DNA of 55,167 bases. It comes from Synechocystis salina LEGE 00031. Its GTDB lineage: Bacteria > Cyanobacteriota > Cyanobacteriia > Cyanobacteriales > Microcystaceae. The position numbers were made by a program, and so were the translations under genes. Below the pieces are notes generated by a model. The model had not been told where the DNA came from, did no database searches, and saw only the letters and a program-made list of their open reading frames with translations. The stretch spans positions 1-55,167 of the forward strand of contig NZ_JADEVV010000025.1 in NCBI RefSeq assembly GCF_015207985.1. Direction: 5' to 3'. Positions 8,379 through 18,673 of this stretch are shown here, in pieces; the first letter of the stretch is position 1, and each line of letters starts with the position of its first letter.

Positions 8379-9701
8379 TTAGAGGGCAATGCCCCGCAGT
8401 TGTTGATACAGCAGAGTGGCTTGCAAATCGGTCATACCAGCAATGTAATCAGTTACTTTCAGAATTTTGCTGTAGTTATCGTCATCGGGGGCTACTTGGT
8501 GCTCTGGAGGCAACATAAATTTAAGCAGTTTCCCCTTCGGACGGGGTTGTTTTTCCAGGACGGCGGTAAGAAAATCAGTTAATAGATCCCCCAAGACTTC
8601 AAAGCCAGCAATTTTAATTCTGACCACATTGGGATGGTGAAAAACCGCATTGGTGGTCATGGTTTCAATTTCCTTAAGTTGGGGGGAAAAACGGCTTAGC
8701 CCCACTAGGGATTGGTCAAATTTCCCCGCTAAAATATCCGGTTCATGGTCAAGAAAAATTTGGGCTACTTCTTTTACCAGTCGATTGATGGCCTTAGCCC
8801 GCAGTCGTTTGATGGTTTCCGCTGGACTGCCTTCGTATTGGTTTAGCTCAATGTCAGCAATGCTTTGTAATTTATCTTGCACTGCTCCAAAGGGAAGATA
8901 GCCCATATGAAAACCATCTTCCAAATCGACAATGGAGTAACAGAGATCGTCCGCCGCCTCCATTAAAAACGTCAAGGGATGGCGACACCACCAAGCAACC
9001 TTTGGCGATCGCCGAATGAGACCCACCGTTTCAGCTACTTCAGTGAATAGATCTTTTTCAGCCTGGAAAAAACCGTATTTTTGTAAGCTTTTACCGGGAT
9101 GGCGGGCTAGGGTGCGTTGGGGAATAAATGATTCCCGGGGATATTTGGCAAAGGTGGCCAGGGTGGCACAGGTTAGTTGCAGTCCCCCTGGGCGATGGGG
9201 TAAACCAAGCCTAGTTAAAATACGAAAGCCCTGGGCATTGCCTTCAAAGCGGTCAAAATCAGCTTTTTCTAGGGGATTAATCAGGGCACCGGAACGATTT
9301 TTGCGGGCATACCATTTTTGAAAAGCGGTTTGAATGGCATCTTCCCCCGCATGGCCAAAGGGAGGATTACCAATGTCGTGGGCCAGGCAGGCCGCCGAAA
9401 GAATATCTCCAAAGTCCGCCGCTTCGATCGCCTGGAGTTGATGGCGTTTAACCACCTGATCCCCCACCATGCGCCCTAGGGAACGGCCTACACAAGACAC
9501 CTCCAAACTGTGGATCAGACGGGTGCGGACATCGGCATTTTTGGATAGGGGAAAAACCTGGGTTTTATCCTTCAGGCGGCGGAAAGCCGTGGAATAGACA
9601 ATGCGGTCATAATCTTTGAGGAAAGAGGTGCGCTCAAACTGATGCTCCTCCAACTGTTGTTTACCGAGGCGTTTGCGGGAGAGTAATTGTTGCCATTCCA
9701 T
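8379..9701 (-). CDS. dgt: Deoxyguanosinetriphosphate triphosphohydrolase-like HD protein
   Basis: This 440-residue member of the dGTPase family hydrolyses dNTPs to nucleoside and triphosphate. It shows the HD metal-site residues H64 (RLIHSLEVS) and H108-D109 (LAHDIGNPPFGHAGED), plus the N-terminal YSTAFRRLKDKTQVF signature for substrate binding. The length matches dGTPase-like proteins of subgroup 2. It is the last of three same-strand genes (response regulator, DUF1361 protein, dgt) with gaps of 4 and 21 bases, so it is probably an operon. It corresponds to Sll0398. Confidence 0.93.
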   Translation of the reverse strand: MEWQQLLSRKRLGKQQLEEHQFERTSFLKDYDRIVYSTAFRRLKDKTQVFPLSKNADVRTRLIHSLEVSCVGRSLGRMVGDQVVKRHQLQAIEAADFGDILSAACLAHDIGNPPFGHAGEDAIQTAFQKWYARKNRSGALINPLEKADFDRFEGNAQGFRILTRLGLPHRPGGLQLTCATLATFAKYPRESFIPQRTLARHPGKSLQKYGFFQAEKDLFTEVAETVGLIRRSPKVAWWCRHPLTFLMEAADDLCYSIVDLEDGFHMGYLPFGAVQDKLQSIADIELNQYEGSPAETIKRLRAKAINRLVKEVAQIFLDHEPDILAGKFDQSLVGLSRFSPQLKEIETMTTNAVFHHPNVVRIKIAGFEVLGDLLTDFLTAVLEKQPRPKGKLLKFMLPPEHQVAPDDDNYSKILKVTDYIAGMTDLQATLLYQQLRGIAL

Positions 9702-9722
9702 TGGGTTAATATTTTTGTTGGC

Positions 9723-10376
9723 CTATGGACCACGGCGACGAACCTGTTGCCACCGCAGTACTAACCCGAGGTTAACCTGTTTAGTCAACCAATAAAAAAC
9801 GGTCAGAATCACCACGGTGACGCTAATGGCCAAGAGGGGGCGGTGATGGGAAAGGCTTTGGGCCAAATTATGACCCACATCTTTGGGGTCTGTAACCACA
9901 TGCCAACTGTTTAAACGCAAAAATCGCCCCAGATAAATACCGATCGCCGACAACAGATGGGCCGTTAACTCCATGGGCCAAGTCCAGGCTGACCATTGCC
10001 GCTGCTCCAGGTAATAACCGGCATTGAGCAGGGACATGACGTAACATTGCCAACCAGTGCCTAAAAACAGCACAAATTGGGGCGTCACGGTGAATACCAT
10101 AATGCTTTCCGGCACTCCCCGCCGCACCAGTTGGAAGTAATGGATAATGTCGGTCAAAATGTAAGGGGCATTGGGCAAAAAGGCGATAAATACCGCAAAA
10201 ATTACCCACCATAGTGGCGATCGGGGCCATGGTTGGCGCTGGGGATTATGCCAACGGAATAACCAAACACTGAGCACCAGGGGAATAACAGCCAAAAAAG
10301 TGTTCCAGGCAATGCGATCGCCATTGATGGCCAACACCTGCCAAGACACCCGTAGCCAGGAAATGATTAGTTCCAT
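9723..10376 (-). CDS. DUF1361 integral membrane protein
   Basis: A 217-residue protein with about six hydrophobic segments and Trp-rich loops. The arrangement RWHNPQ, FLPNAPYILTDIIHYF and a central LGTGW region is characteristic of the DUF1361 family, whose function is unknown. It begins 4 bases after the stop of the response regulator and ends 21 bases before dgt, so the three are very likely co-transcribed. It probably resides in the plasma or thylakoid membrane. The family assignment is from memory of its conserved motifs. Confidence 0.8.
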   Translation of the reverse strand: MELIISWLRVSWQVLAINGDRIAWNTFLAVIPLVLSVWLFRWHNPQRQPWPRSPLWWVIFAVFIAFLPNAPYILTDIIHYFQLVRRGVPESIMVFTVTPQFVLFLGTGWQCYVMSLLNAGYYLEQRQWSAWTWPMELTAHLLSAIGIYLGRFLRLNSWHVVTDPKDVGHNLAQSLSHHRPLLAISVTVVILTVFYWLTKQVNLGLVLRWQQVRRRGP

Positions 10377-10380
10377 ACTC

Positions 10381-11055
10381 CTAATCCCTTAGCACGTAGC
10401 CTACCCCCCGCACTGTCTGAATTAAACGGGGCTCCCCCGCCGCCTCCAACTTCAACCGTAGGTAACGGATATAAACTTCAATAATGTTGGAATCCCCCAT
10501 AAAATCGTAGCCCCAGACCCGTTCCAAAATTTGTTCCCTGGTCAACACCTGGCGGGCATGGGAGAGGAGATAGTCCAAAAGCTCAAACTCCTTGGCGGTG
10601 AGATCAATCAGGCGATCGCCCCGTTGAATTTCCCTTGTACTGCGATTGAAGCGTAGATCGGCAAATTGCAGCACTTCATCGCTAGCCGTGTGGGTACGAC
10701 GCAATTGCACCCGGATGCGGGCAAAAAACTCATCGGAGTTAAAGGGTTTGACAATGTAGTCATCGGCACCGGCATCAAGCCCCATCACCCTTTCTTCCAC
10801 GTCGTCCTTGGCTGTGATCAGGATAACGGGAATGCGACTGCCCGTCTGCCGTAGTCGTCGGCATAGCTCCGCTCCAGACAGCCCTGGTAGGGCTGCGTCC
10901 ACAATGATTAAATCGGGGGGAAATTCCTGGGCTTGGGTAAGGCCCTTCAGACCATCCCTAGCCACACTGACATCGTAGCCTTCATATTTGAGTTCCAACT
11001 CCATAAATCGGGCTAACTTTTCTTCCTCTTCCACAACTAGAACACGGTGACTCAT
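10381..11055 (-). CDS. OmpR/PhoB-type two-component response regulator
   Basis: A 224-residue DNA-binding regulator. The receiver domain occupies residues 1-118: acidic pocket E9-E11, phospho-acceptor D53 (LIIVDAALPG), T81 and K103 (YIVKPFN). The winged-helix output domain occupies about 128-222 (TAKEFELLDYLL, then IIEVYIRYLRLKLE). No cognate histidine kinase is adjacent. It heads the operon with the DUF1361 gene and dgt; its own promoter must lie in 11056-11253, where no clear boxes were found. It corresponds to Sll0396. Target genes are unknown. Confidence 0.93.
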   Translation of the reverse strand: MSHRVLVVEEEEKLARFMELELKYEGYDVSVARDGLKGLTQAQEFPPDLIIVDAALPGLSGAELCRRLRQTGSRIPVILITAKDDVEERVMGLDAGADDYIVKPFNSDEFFARIRVQLRRTHTASDEVLQFADLRFNRSTREIQRGDRLIDLTAKEFELLDYLLSHARQVLTREQILERVWGYDFMGDSNIIEVYIRYLRLKLEAAGEPRLIQTVRGVGYVLRD

Positions 11056-11253
11056 GGCAAACTAGGCGATCGCATAGCAAATATGTTCATCGTACTGCCC
11101 CCGCTGCGGATTTTAACCTGGGTTGGGCCAGGGAAAAGGGCTCAAAAAGCCGCAACTGCTCAAAACCATGGCATAGAAAAACTCTGTCTTGGGGCAGGGA
11201 CCATGGCAACGACCAGTGAATTTAAATCAATTTAACTGTCTCTTTGATACTTT

Positions 11254-11892
11254 CTAGGTGCCGTACCGATCGCGCAGGTCTTGGTTGAGGTGGGAGCGAT
11301 CGCCCATCACTTCGATCAAGGGGCCGTGCTTAGACATGGTGATAATACTCACCGCCGCCACGGGCATACCGATACGGTCTCGAAAACGGCCGATGTCAAT
11401 GCCCAACAGACTACAGAGCATAATGCGGATGGTGGACTTATGGGATACCACCAACACATTACCGTCGGTGAAAGTTTGTTCGATTTCCTCTAGCACCTCA
11501 GAGCTACGACGGGCGATATCAATGCCCTTTTCTCCCTCAGAAGGAGCATTCCAACCCGGATCCGCCAGCCAACGGACATAATCATCGTGAAATTCTTGAT
11601 TCACTTCCGCTGGGGTTTTCCCTTCCCATTCGCCGTAGGCAATTTCCTTCAGACCGTCCCGTTTTTGGATAGGTACATTGATCAGCTCACTCAGGGGAGT
11701 TGCCGTGGCCATGGTGCGGTGTAGGGGGCTGGCAAAAATAGCCGTCCAATGAACATCCTTGTAAGCTTCGGCAAATTGGTGGGCCATTTGATAGCCATGG
11801 CTAGTGAGGTCAATGTCCAGGCGGCCGCAAAAAGTCCCTGTTTGGCTAGAGGTGGTTTCGCCGTGGCGGAGAAAATAGAGATTAAGGGTCAT
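11254..11892 (-). CDS. Histidine phosphatase / phosphoglycerate-mutase-like protein
   Basis: A 212-residue member of the RHG phosphatase superfamily. It has R9-H10-G11-E (FLRHGETT) with the phospho-accepting His10, the KEIAYGEWEG acid region and the second catalytic His in VVSHKS. It may act on phosphoglycerate, on phosphosugars or as a broad phosphatase; GpmB/CobC-type proteins cannot be separated by eye. The ATG at 11892 is chosen because it falls directly before the conserved N-terminus; an upstream GTG at 11940 would add 16 residues of unconserved character. It corresponds to Sll0395. No operon partner. Confidence 0.88.
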   Translation of the reverse strand: MTLNLYFLRHGETTSSQTGTFCGRLDIDLTSHGYQMAHQFAEAYKDVHWTAIFASPLHRTMATATPLSELINVPIQKRDGLKEIAYGEWEGKTPAEVNQEFHDDYVRWLADPGWNAPSEGEKGIDIARRSSEVLEEIEQTFTDGNVLVVSHKSTIRIMLCSLLGIDIGRFRDRIGMPVAAVSIITMSKHGPLIEVMGDRSHLNQDLRDRYGT

Positions 11893-12033
11893 AATAGCTG
11901 ATGGATTTTTGGAGATAGTTTGGACTGGGTTCTGTTTCACCCACTGGCTTGGAGTTAACTAGCCCCAATCCGGGCAAGATTGTTAACAAGGCTTCCGGCT
12001 CAGATCAAGGAAAGAATAGTTGCCATGATTCAA

Positions 12034-12660
12034 CTATGGCCCCACCCGACGCCAAACACAGTAGGGGCAATCGTTTTCCCCCACTGCACCAAATTTCATA
12101 TACTGTCCCGGCAAAACATTTTCAAATTTAATCGTTTTGGTGTCACCTTCTTTGGTGCATTGGGCTATGACCACAGTAGCAGTACTAGAGTTCACTTGAC
12201 AATCGATGGTGGTAACTTCCCCGGTACCGGCAACGCTCATCTGTAATTGGTTCCCGGCAATTTTGAGGGAGACCATGCCAAACATAAAGTTGAGCAGTCC
12301 GGACAGCGCTTCGATGTCTTCCTCTGGTTTGTATTCAGGGCTTTGCCGGTAGTCTGCCATGGTTTTTTCGTAATCGAATTTCCATGTTCCCTGAAAAGCT
12401 TGCAATCCATTGCCCAACGTTGCCCCAAGACCACCACTAAGAGGGCTACTAGGACTACTGTTACCTGCTTTGGGGGCCATGGTGGGGGGTAAACTTTCCC
12501 AACAGCGGGAATCGTACTGGGCTAGTTCCCCCATCTCGGCGCAATCTAAGGCTATCGCCGGGGAGGCCATGGCCAGGGTTCCGACCATAACACTAACGAT
12601 GGCAGAGGCCAGTGCAGGGCAGGAAAATCGGCCGACAGAGAAAAAATACTGTTTGGGCAT
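12034..12660 (-). CDS. Secreted protein of unknown function
   Basis: I do not recognise a family. From the ATG at 12660 the protein has 208 residues and a good signal peptide (charged start, hydrophobic stretch, cleavage likely after SPAIA near residue 38). A Pro/Ser/Gly-rich linker follows, then a compact domain with several Cys (DCAEM, RCWES, IDCQV, AQCTK, NDCPYCVW) that could form disulfides. An ATG at 12756 with a GCAGGAG ribosome-binding site would add 32 hydrophobic residues, but would leave only 38 bases to the divergent antiporter start. Probably periplasmic. Confidence 0.65.
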   Translation of the reverse strand: MPKQYFFSVGRFSCPALASAIVSVMVGTLAMASPAIALDCAEMGELAQYDSRCWESLPPTMAPKAGNSSPSSPLSGGLGATLGNGLQAFQGTWKFDYEKTMADYRQSPEYKPEEDIEALSGLLNFMFGMVSLKIAGNQLQMSVAGTGEVTTIDCQVNSSTATVVIAQCTKEGDTKTIKFENVLPGQYMKFGAVGENDCPYCVWRRVGP

Positions 12661-12794
12661 GGGGGCAAAGGGGAAAGCTGAAACAATGGCTAGGGCGAGA
12701 AGGGCCAACGGACTAGAAATGGCGATCGGGAGCCGGAACGGTATGATGATGCCCATGGCTCCTGCCTATGACCTAAACAATCTCCACCCACTTT

Positions 12795-14891
12795 ATGGAT
12801 GGCTTATTCGCACCAATTCCGAGTAATCCTTTAATCGACTTCACCATTCTATTATTGGTGACCCTGATTCTGCCGCCAATTTTTGAGCGTCTCAAGTTAC
12901 CAGGATTGGTGGGACTTTTGTTCGCTGGCATTGTGCTGGGCAAAAGTGGTCTAGGAATATTAGATCAGGATTCGGAAAGCATCAAGCTCTTCACCGACAT
13001 TGGCAAAATTTATCTGATGTTTGTGGCGGGATTGGAAATTGATATGGTGGACTTCCGCCGCACCCGCAACCGTTCTTTGCTCTATGGTTGCCTCACCTTT
13101 GCCATTCCTTTACTGACGGGGTTGGCCGTGGGTCAACTTTTTGGCTATTCCCTCAATGCTTCTGTGTTGATGGGGTCCCTATTTGCCTCCCATACCCTGT
13201 TGGGCTACCCCATTGTGCAGCGGTTGGGCATTGTGCGAAATCAGGCAGTGATGGTCACCATTGGGGCCACCATTTTCACAGATATTGCCGCTCTGTTAGT
13301 TTTGGCCATCTGTATTTCCATCCACAGTGGTAGTTTTTCCCCGGCGGGTTTGGTGGTGCAGTTGGTGGCGATCGCCGGATACAGTGCCTTGGTGTTAGTC
13401 GGCTTTGATTGGGCAGGGAAGGAATATTTTCGTCGCACCGGGGATGAGCAGAGTAATCAATTTCTCTTCGTACTGCTGGCGGTGTTCCTTGCTTCCGTGG
13501 GCTCGGAATTGATCAATGTGGATAAAATTGTTGGAGCCTTCTTGGCCGGGCTGGCGGTGAACGATGTGTTGGGCAAGGGGCCAGTTAAGGAAAAAGTCGA
13601 GTTTTTGGGAACTACCCTATTCATTCCCTTTTTCTTTATTGGCATTGGGCTGTTGTTGGATTTACCGGCCTTTATGGTCACCCTCACCACCTTGTTTCCC
13701 CTGGTGGTGGCCATTGTGGGCGGGCTGATCATCTCCAAGGGGGTGGCGGCTATCCTTGCCCAACTGAAATTGGGCTATACCTGGGCCGAGGGTCTAACCA
13801 TGTGGTCCCTTTCCATTCCCCAGGTGGCGGCCACATTGGCGGCGGCGGTGGCCGGTTATCAAGCCATTAATGCCTCTGGCGATCGCCTGGTGTCAGAAAC
13901 GGTATTGAACACCATCATTGTGCTGATGCTGATCACGTCCATCATTGGCCCCCTGATGACAGCCAAGTTTGCCACCAAAATTCCGCCCCCCAATAGTCTC
14001 TCTAACCTCGAAGATGACTCGGCCTTACCGGGGGAAAATGGCGAAATTACCCTGGTGCCCCCCAAAGCTTCCACCTTTACGGTCCTAGTGCCCACCCAGA
14101 ATCCCCAAACCCTGGGCTATTTGTTGGAAATGGGAGCCCTGATCGCCCGCCATGAAAGTGGCGTGGTAATTCCCTTGGCGATCGCCAAAGCACCAGTGCA
14201 CATGGATGATCCGGGGCTGAATAGAAGGCTGACCCGAAACGAACTGTTATTGCAACAGGCCACAGAACTGGCCACCACCCTGAAAGTAGATGCCCACCCA
14301 GCCCTGCGCATTGATGACGATGTGGCCCGGGCCATTAGCCACACAGCGAGGGAAAAAAATGCCGATCTGATCATCATGGGTTGGAGTCAGCAGTCCCTTG
14401 GTTTACGAGCTAAATTGTTTGGCAGCACCATCGATAGTGTGTTTTGGTCGGCTCATTGTCCAGTGGCGGTGATGCGACTTCTGTCCGACCCCCATTCTTT
14501 TCATCGCATTCTTTTCCCCATTAAAAATCTCACTCCCCAAACCTTGGAACTATTCCAGTTCACCCAGCGCTTGGCGGAAACCAATGGAGCCATTGTCACC
14601 CTGCTCCATGTTTGTCCCCACAACACCTCCCCACAACAGGTGCAAGCATTTAAAACGGAAATGGAACGGTTTTTAGACCAGTGCCAGGCCACAGCAGAAT
14701 ATCCCATTAAAGTTATTTGCCATGACGATGCTGCTAAGGTACTAGTCCGGGTTTCCCACACCTTTGACCTGGTCGTGCTCCGTTCTTTCCGAAGGCGATC
14801 GGTGGGGGGAGTGGCCCTGGGGGAAGTCACCGATAAAATTTTGCGGGAAATTACCAGTTCCTTCGTTTTGTTTGGTGATCCCTACGCTTAA
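12795..14891 (+). CDS. nhaS5: CPA2-type Na+(K+)/H+ antiporter with C-terminal universal-stress (UspA) domains
   Basis: A 698-residue membrane transporter. Residues about 15-395 hold 11-13 transmembrane segments of the KefB/CPA2 exchanger fold, with the acidic ion-site region FTDIAALLVLA. Residues about 425-698 form two UspA-like nucleotide-binding modules; GSTIDSVFWSAHCPVAVM in the first is the typical G-x9-G(S/T)V-type signature region. It exchanges cations for protons across the plasma or thylakoid membrane; the Usp part probably senses ATP or other nucleotides. It corresponds to Slr0415 (NhaS5) of Synechocystis 6803 by memory. It is divergent from the secreted-protein gene and convergent with the cupin gene. 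Confidence 0.88.
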   Translation: MDGLFAPIPSNPLIDFTILLLVTLILPPIFERLKLPGLVGLLFAGIVLGKSGLGILDQDSESIKLFTDIGKIYLMFVAGLEIDMVDFRRTRNRSLLYGCLTFAIPLLTGLAVGQLFGYSLNASVLMGSLFASHTLLGYPIVQRLGIVRNQAVMVTIGATIFTDIAALLVLAICISIHSGSFSPAGLVVQLVAIAGYSALVLVGFDWAGKEYFRRTGDEQSNQFLFVLLAVFLASVGSELINVDKIVGAFLAGLAVNDVLGKGPVKEKVEFLGTTLFIPFFFIGIGLLLDLPAFMVTLTTLFPLVVAIVGGLIISKGVAAILAQLKLGYTWAEGLTMWSLSIPQVAATLAAAVAGYQAINASGDRLVSETVLNTIIVLMLITSIIGPLMTAKFATKIPPPNSLSNLEDDSALPGENGEITLVPPKASTFTVLVPTQNPQTLGYLLEMGALIARHESGVVIPLAIAKAPVHMDDPGLNRRLTRNELLLQQATELATTLKVDAHPALRIDDDVARAISHTAREKNADLIIMGWSQQSLGLRAKLFGSTIDSVFWSAHCPVAVMRLLSDPHSFHRILFPIKNLTPQTLELFQFTQRLAETNGAIVTLLHVCPHNTSPQQVQAFKTEMERFLDQCQATAEYPIKVICHDDAAKVLVRVSHTFDLVVLRSFRRRSVGGVALGEVTDKILREITSSFVLFGDPYA

Positions 14892-14958
14892 ATTTTTACT
14901 GGGGTAACCATCGGGGGTGAAAGTTATTCTCAAAAACTGCCAGAGTCGTATATCTACG

Positions 14959-14990
14959 TAAAATCTTCCTAGCAAAAAGGCAAGATTTTA
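14959..14990. terminator. Bidirectional terminator between antiporter and cupin genes
   Basis: TAAAATCTT (14959-14967) is a perfect inverted repeat of AAGATTTTA (14982-14990), extended by CC/GG inside. The flanking A and T tracts give U-runs for transcripts from either strand. It overlaps the stop codon of the minus-strand cupin gene (14988-14990). Confidence 0.55.
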
Positions 14991-15935
14991 TTGCGGCTCC
15001 GGCAGGGGCGGCTTCGGTTTCCTCAGACCATCGGGGGGATAGCAAGCTTCTCCAGCATCAAACAGCTCTTGGAGTTTCTGCACATTATTAGGATGTTCAA
15101 AGACCGGGCCACGGATGCCGTAGAAGTCCTTAACGCCCACAAACCTGCCCGTAATGTCGTGGGGAAAGCCCCAAAGACTGCTTTGCAACAGTACCGCCTG
15201 ATCCTCTGGTAGGGCCAAGGGTTCATTGCCATGGTCAATACGATTAATGCCCTGAAAACGCTCTAGGGTGCCATAGCCCGGTGACCAGACATTATAAAAG
15301 CCTCGCACATCCTCCTTGCCGGGGGTTTCATTCCGGAAGAAGTGTACGGAACCCTTGGGAGAAAATAAAATTTCACCCTGTTTTTGCACAAGGGATCCCA
15401 TTTTGATGGGAGCAAGATTGATACCCGGGACTTGACCGGCTTTGATGGTTTGCTGTTTCTCCTGGGCACTGTAGAGTCGAATTTGAGAATTTTCTGTCGA
15501 GAAAAACCATTCGTCGTTGTCAAGATGGAAATGGGGCGGCGGCCCTGCATTGGGTGGCAAGATGGTTTCCGACATCTCGTATAGTCCGCAGGTATCAGGA
15601 ATTGTCCGCAAGAACACCACAATATCTTTACCAGGGGTTTGAATAGCCTCGGGATTTTTCAAGAATCGGGGCATGGTCAACTTCAAACCGGTGTCAGGGA
15701 AATCATAGGTAATTCTCTCTGTCATGCCCCGACGATTCGTTTCGGAAAATGTATAGTCTCCATCCCCCATGGGGGTATAAAGACTGCCCTTAGGACTATT
15801 GGCCAAACTCGGTACGAGGGTCGCCACCACAATAGCGAGGGTGGTAGCAGCTCCCACGAGCCAAGCCCAGTGAATACCCCGCCAACACTTTAGTCTTTGC
15901 AGTAATAAGTTCATTGACCCGATCCTTAGGTACAT
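14988..15935 (-). CDS. Exported cupin-domain protein
   Basis: Up to 315 residues. After an N-terminal hydrophobic segment (residues about 22-46, signal peptide or anchor) comes a single cupin beta-barrel: PPPHFHLDNDEWFFSTEN carries the HxH(x)nE metal ligands and GSVHFFRN the last His. Residues 230-310 are an extra tail with KPKPPLPEP at the end. The enzymatic role is not evident; related extracytoplasmic cupins include quercetinase-like dioxygenases. Met8 at 15914 is an equally plausible start. It is divergent from gyrA, so 15936-16090 must hold both promoters. Confidence 0.75.
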   Translation of the reverse strand: MYLRIGSMNLLLQRLKCWRGIHWAWLVGAATTLAIVVATLVPSLANSPKGSLYTPMGDGDYTFSETNRRGMTERITYDFPDTGLKLTMPRFLKNPEAIQTPGKDIVVFLRTIPDTCGLYEMSETILPPNAGPPPHFHLDNDEWFFSTENSQIRLYSAQEKQQTIKAGQVPGINLAPIKMGSLVQKQGEILFSPKGSVHFFRNETPGKEDVRGFYNVWSPGYGTLERFQGINRIDHGNEPLALPEDQAVLLQSSLWGFPHDITGRFVGVKDFYGIRGPVFEHPNNVQKLQELFDAGEACYPPDGLRKPKPPLPEPQ

Positions 15936-16090
15936 ACGACGATTTTCACATATCTTGGCAGAGACCGGCCAAGCCAGACCCCTGCACGGGCCAATGGTAG
16001 AATGGAGGCTGCTTTGAGCCCTGTTATCTGGTTCCCTTGGGAGGAATTGGAGCGCAACTCAAACCTTTCAAACTGCCTTGGAGTAATTGC

Positions 16091-18673
16091 ATGACTGACT
16101 CGCCCGATCGCCTGATTGCGACTGACCTCAGAAACGAAATGTCGCGCTCATACCTGGAATATGCCATGAGTGTGATTGTCGGGCGGGCGTTACCCGATGC
16201 ACGGGATGGACTCAAGCCAGTCCATAGACGCATTCTCTATGCCATGTATGAGTTGGGACTCACCCCCGATCGCCCCTTCCGGAAATGTGCTCGGGTAGTG
16301 GGGGAAGTGCTGGGAAAATACCACCCCCACGGGGATACAGCGGTGTATGACGCCCTGGTGCGGATGGCGCAGGAATTTTCCATGCGGGAACCGTTAATCG
16401 ACGGCCATGGTAACTTTGGCTCCGTTGACAACGACCCCGCCGCCGCCATGCGGTACACCGAATCTAGACTTAGGCCCCTTTCTACCAATGCCCTCCTGCG
16501 GGACATTGAAGCCGAAACCGTAGATTTCATTGATAACTTTGACGGTTCCCAACAGGAACCAGTGGTGCTCCCCGCCCGCATCCCCCAACTTTTGATCAAT
16601 GGTTCCTCCGGCATTGCCGTGGGCATGGCCACCAATATTCCCCCCCATAACCTAGGGGAAGTCATCGACGCGGCGATCGCCGTGGTGCAAAACCCTGACA
16701 TCAGCGAACAGGAACTGATGCAAATCATTCCCGGTCCTGACTTTCCCACTGGGGCCCAGATCCTCGGGCGATCGGGCATTCGGGAAGCCTATCTCACCGG
16801 GCGGGGCTCCATCACCATGCGGGGGGTTGCCAGTATTGAGACCATGGAACATCCGGGCCGTCCAGACCGGGATGCCATTATCATCACCGAGTTGCCATAC
16901 CAGACCAATAAGGCATCTTTAATTGAACGCATTGCCGACCTAGTTAACGACAAAAAAATTGATGGCATTGCCGACATCCGGGACGAGAGCGACCGGGACG
17001 GCATGAGAATTGTCATCGAACTGAAACGGGATGCCTATGCCAGGGTGGTGCTCAATAATCTCTATAAGCAGACCCCCATCCAGAGCAACTTTGGCGCTAA
17101 CTTGCTGGCCCTGGTGGACGGAGAACCCCAGGTTTTAACCATCAAAAAATTCCTGACGGTGTTCCTCGACTTCCGCGTGGAAACCATCACCCGCCGCACC
17201 CGCTACGAACTGCGTAAAGCAGAGGAAAGGGACCATCTCCTCCAGGGTTTACTCATTGCTCTGGATAATCTCGATGCAGTCATTCGCCTCATCCGGGCCG
17301 CCGCCGACACCGCCAGTGCCAAAACTGAATTGGTGGAAGGCTTTGCCTTGTCGGAAGTGCAGGCCGATGCCATTTTGCAAATGCAATTACGACGCTTAAC
17401 TGCCCTAGAAGCGGATAAGATCACCGCTGAGCACGAAGAATTGCAGACTAAAATTGCGGACCTCCAGGACATCCTCGCCCGCCGGGAACGGGTCAACGCC
17501 ATCATTGAAGAAGAATTGGAGCAAATTAAGGCCATCCACGCCACCCCGCGCCGCACCGTTATTGTCCAAGAGGACGGGGAACTGATCGACACGGATTTAA
17601 TTGCCAATGACCAAGCCTTAATTTTATTGACGGAACAGGGCTATATCAAACGAATGCCCGCCAACACCTTTGGCACCCAAAACCGGGCCACCAGGGGTAA
17701 AGCCGCCGCCAAAATTAAGGAAGACGATGGAGTGGAGCATTTCCTTTCCTGTTGCGACCACGACAAGGTGCTGTTCTTTAGCGATCGGGGGGTAGTTTAC
17801 AGCCTCAATGCCTACCAAATTCCCATCGCTTCCCGCACCGCCCGGGGAGTCCCCATTGTGCAAATGTTGCCCATCCCCAAGGATGAAAAAATTACGTCCC
17901 TGGTTTCCGTCTCAGAATTTGATGACGATACCTATTTCATCATGCTGACCAAGCAGGGCTACATCAAAAAAACGGCCCTGTCTGCCTTCAGTAATATCCG
18001 CTCCAATGGTCTGATCGCCATCTCCTTGGTGGAAGGGGACCAGTTGCGCTGGGTACGCTTAGCCAAGGCAGAAGATAGCATTATCATTGGTTCCCAAAAG
18101 GGTATGGCCATCCACTTCAAAGCAGATCAGGACGAACTGCGGGCCCTGGGTCGGGCCACCAGGGGGGTTAAATCCATGCGCCTCCGCTCGGGGGATGCCC
18201 TCATTAGCATGGATATTTTGCCCAGCCAAGTGGTGGCCAACATTGGCATTGGGGGTGACGATGAAGCGGACGAGGATTTGGGCCCCGATAGCGATGCCAT
18301 TTTGGAGGAAAGCGAAAATCCTAGCCCTTGGTTGCTGGGGGTAACCATGAAGGGGTTTGGCAAACGGGTGCCGGTGGGTCAGTTCCGCTTGCAACACCGG
18401 GCGGGCTTGGGAGTAAAAGCCATCCGCTTCAAATCCAAGGATGATCAGCTAGTGGCTCTCCATGTGGTCAACTTCGACGACGAATTGATGATCGTCACCA
18501 ACCGGGGCATTATTATCCGCCAATCGGTCAATGATATTTCGCCCCAGTCCCGCAGTGCCACCGGAGTACGGGTACAACGATTAGATGCCGACGATGCGAT
18601 CGCCGCTGTGGCCCTGGTGCCCCCTTCCGGGGAAGATGAGTTGGCCGAAACCTCAGAAAGCGAAGAGAGTTAA
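16091..18673 (+). CDS. gyrA: DNA gyrase subunit A
   Basis: An 860-residue type IIA topoisomerase subunit that, with GyrB, introduces negative supercoils. The ATG at 16091 is chosen because GGAGT lies just upstream and the conserved N-terminus begins here. The catalytic tyrosine is Tyr122 (AAMRYTE). The quinolone-determining region is [10 protein letters not shown] (78-87), with Thr83 where E. coli has Ser83. The C-terminal beta-pinwheel begins near 510, where the GyrA box reads QNRATRGK rather than QRRGGKG, as I recall for other cyanobacterial GyrA. Two acidic stretches occur near the C-terminus ([17 protein letters not shown]). It corresponds to Slr0417. The stop overlaps the start of the next gene. 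Confidence 0.96.
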   Translation: MTDSPDRLIATDLRNEMSRSYLEYAMSVIVGRALPDARDGLKPVHRRILYAMYELGLTPDRPFRKCARVVGEVLGKYHPHGDTAVYDALVRMAQEFSMREPLIDGHGNFGSVDNDPAAAMRYTESRLRPLSTNALLRDIEAETVDFIDNFDGSQQEPVVLPARIPQLLINGSSGIAVGMATNIPPHNLGEVIDAAIAVVQNPDISEQELMQIIPGPDFPTGAQILGRSGIREAYLTGRGSITMRGVASIETMEHPGRPDRDAIIITELPYQTNKASLIERIADLVNDKKIDGIADIRDESDRDGMRIVIELKRDAYARVVLNNLYKQTPIQSNFGANLLALVDGEPQVLTIKKFLTVFLDFRVETITRRTRYELRKAEERDHLLQGLLIALDNLDAVIRLIRAAADTASAKTELVEGFALSEVQADAILQMQLRRLTALEADKITAEHEELQTKIADLQDILARRERVNAIIEEELEQIKAIHATPRRTVIVQEDGELIDTDLIANDQALILLTEQGYIKRMPANTFGTQNRATRGKAAAKIKEDDGVEHFLSCCDHDKVLFFSDRGVVYSLNAYQIPIASRTARGVPIVQMLPIPKDEKITSLVSVSEFDDDTYFIMLTKQGYIKKTALSAFSNIRSNGLIAISLVEGDQLRWVRLAKAEDSIIIGSQKGMAIHFKADQDELRALGRATRGVKSMRLRSGDALISMDILPSQVVANIGIGGDDEADEDLGPDSDAILEESENPSPWLLGVTMKGFGKRVPVGQFRLQHRAGLGVKAIRFKSKDDQLVALHVVNFDDELMIVTNRGIIIRQSVNDISPQSRSATGVRVQRLDADDAIAAVALVPPSGEDELAETSESEES

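Noticed and set aside
8249-8518. Plus-strand frame of 89 codons downstream of the NYN gene
   Set aside because: Half of it is antisense to dgt; no homology recognised and composition is unlikely for a protein.
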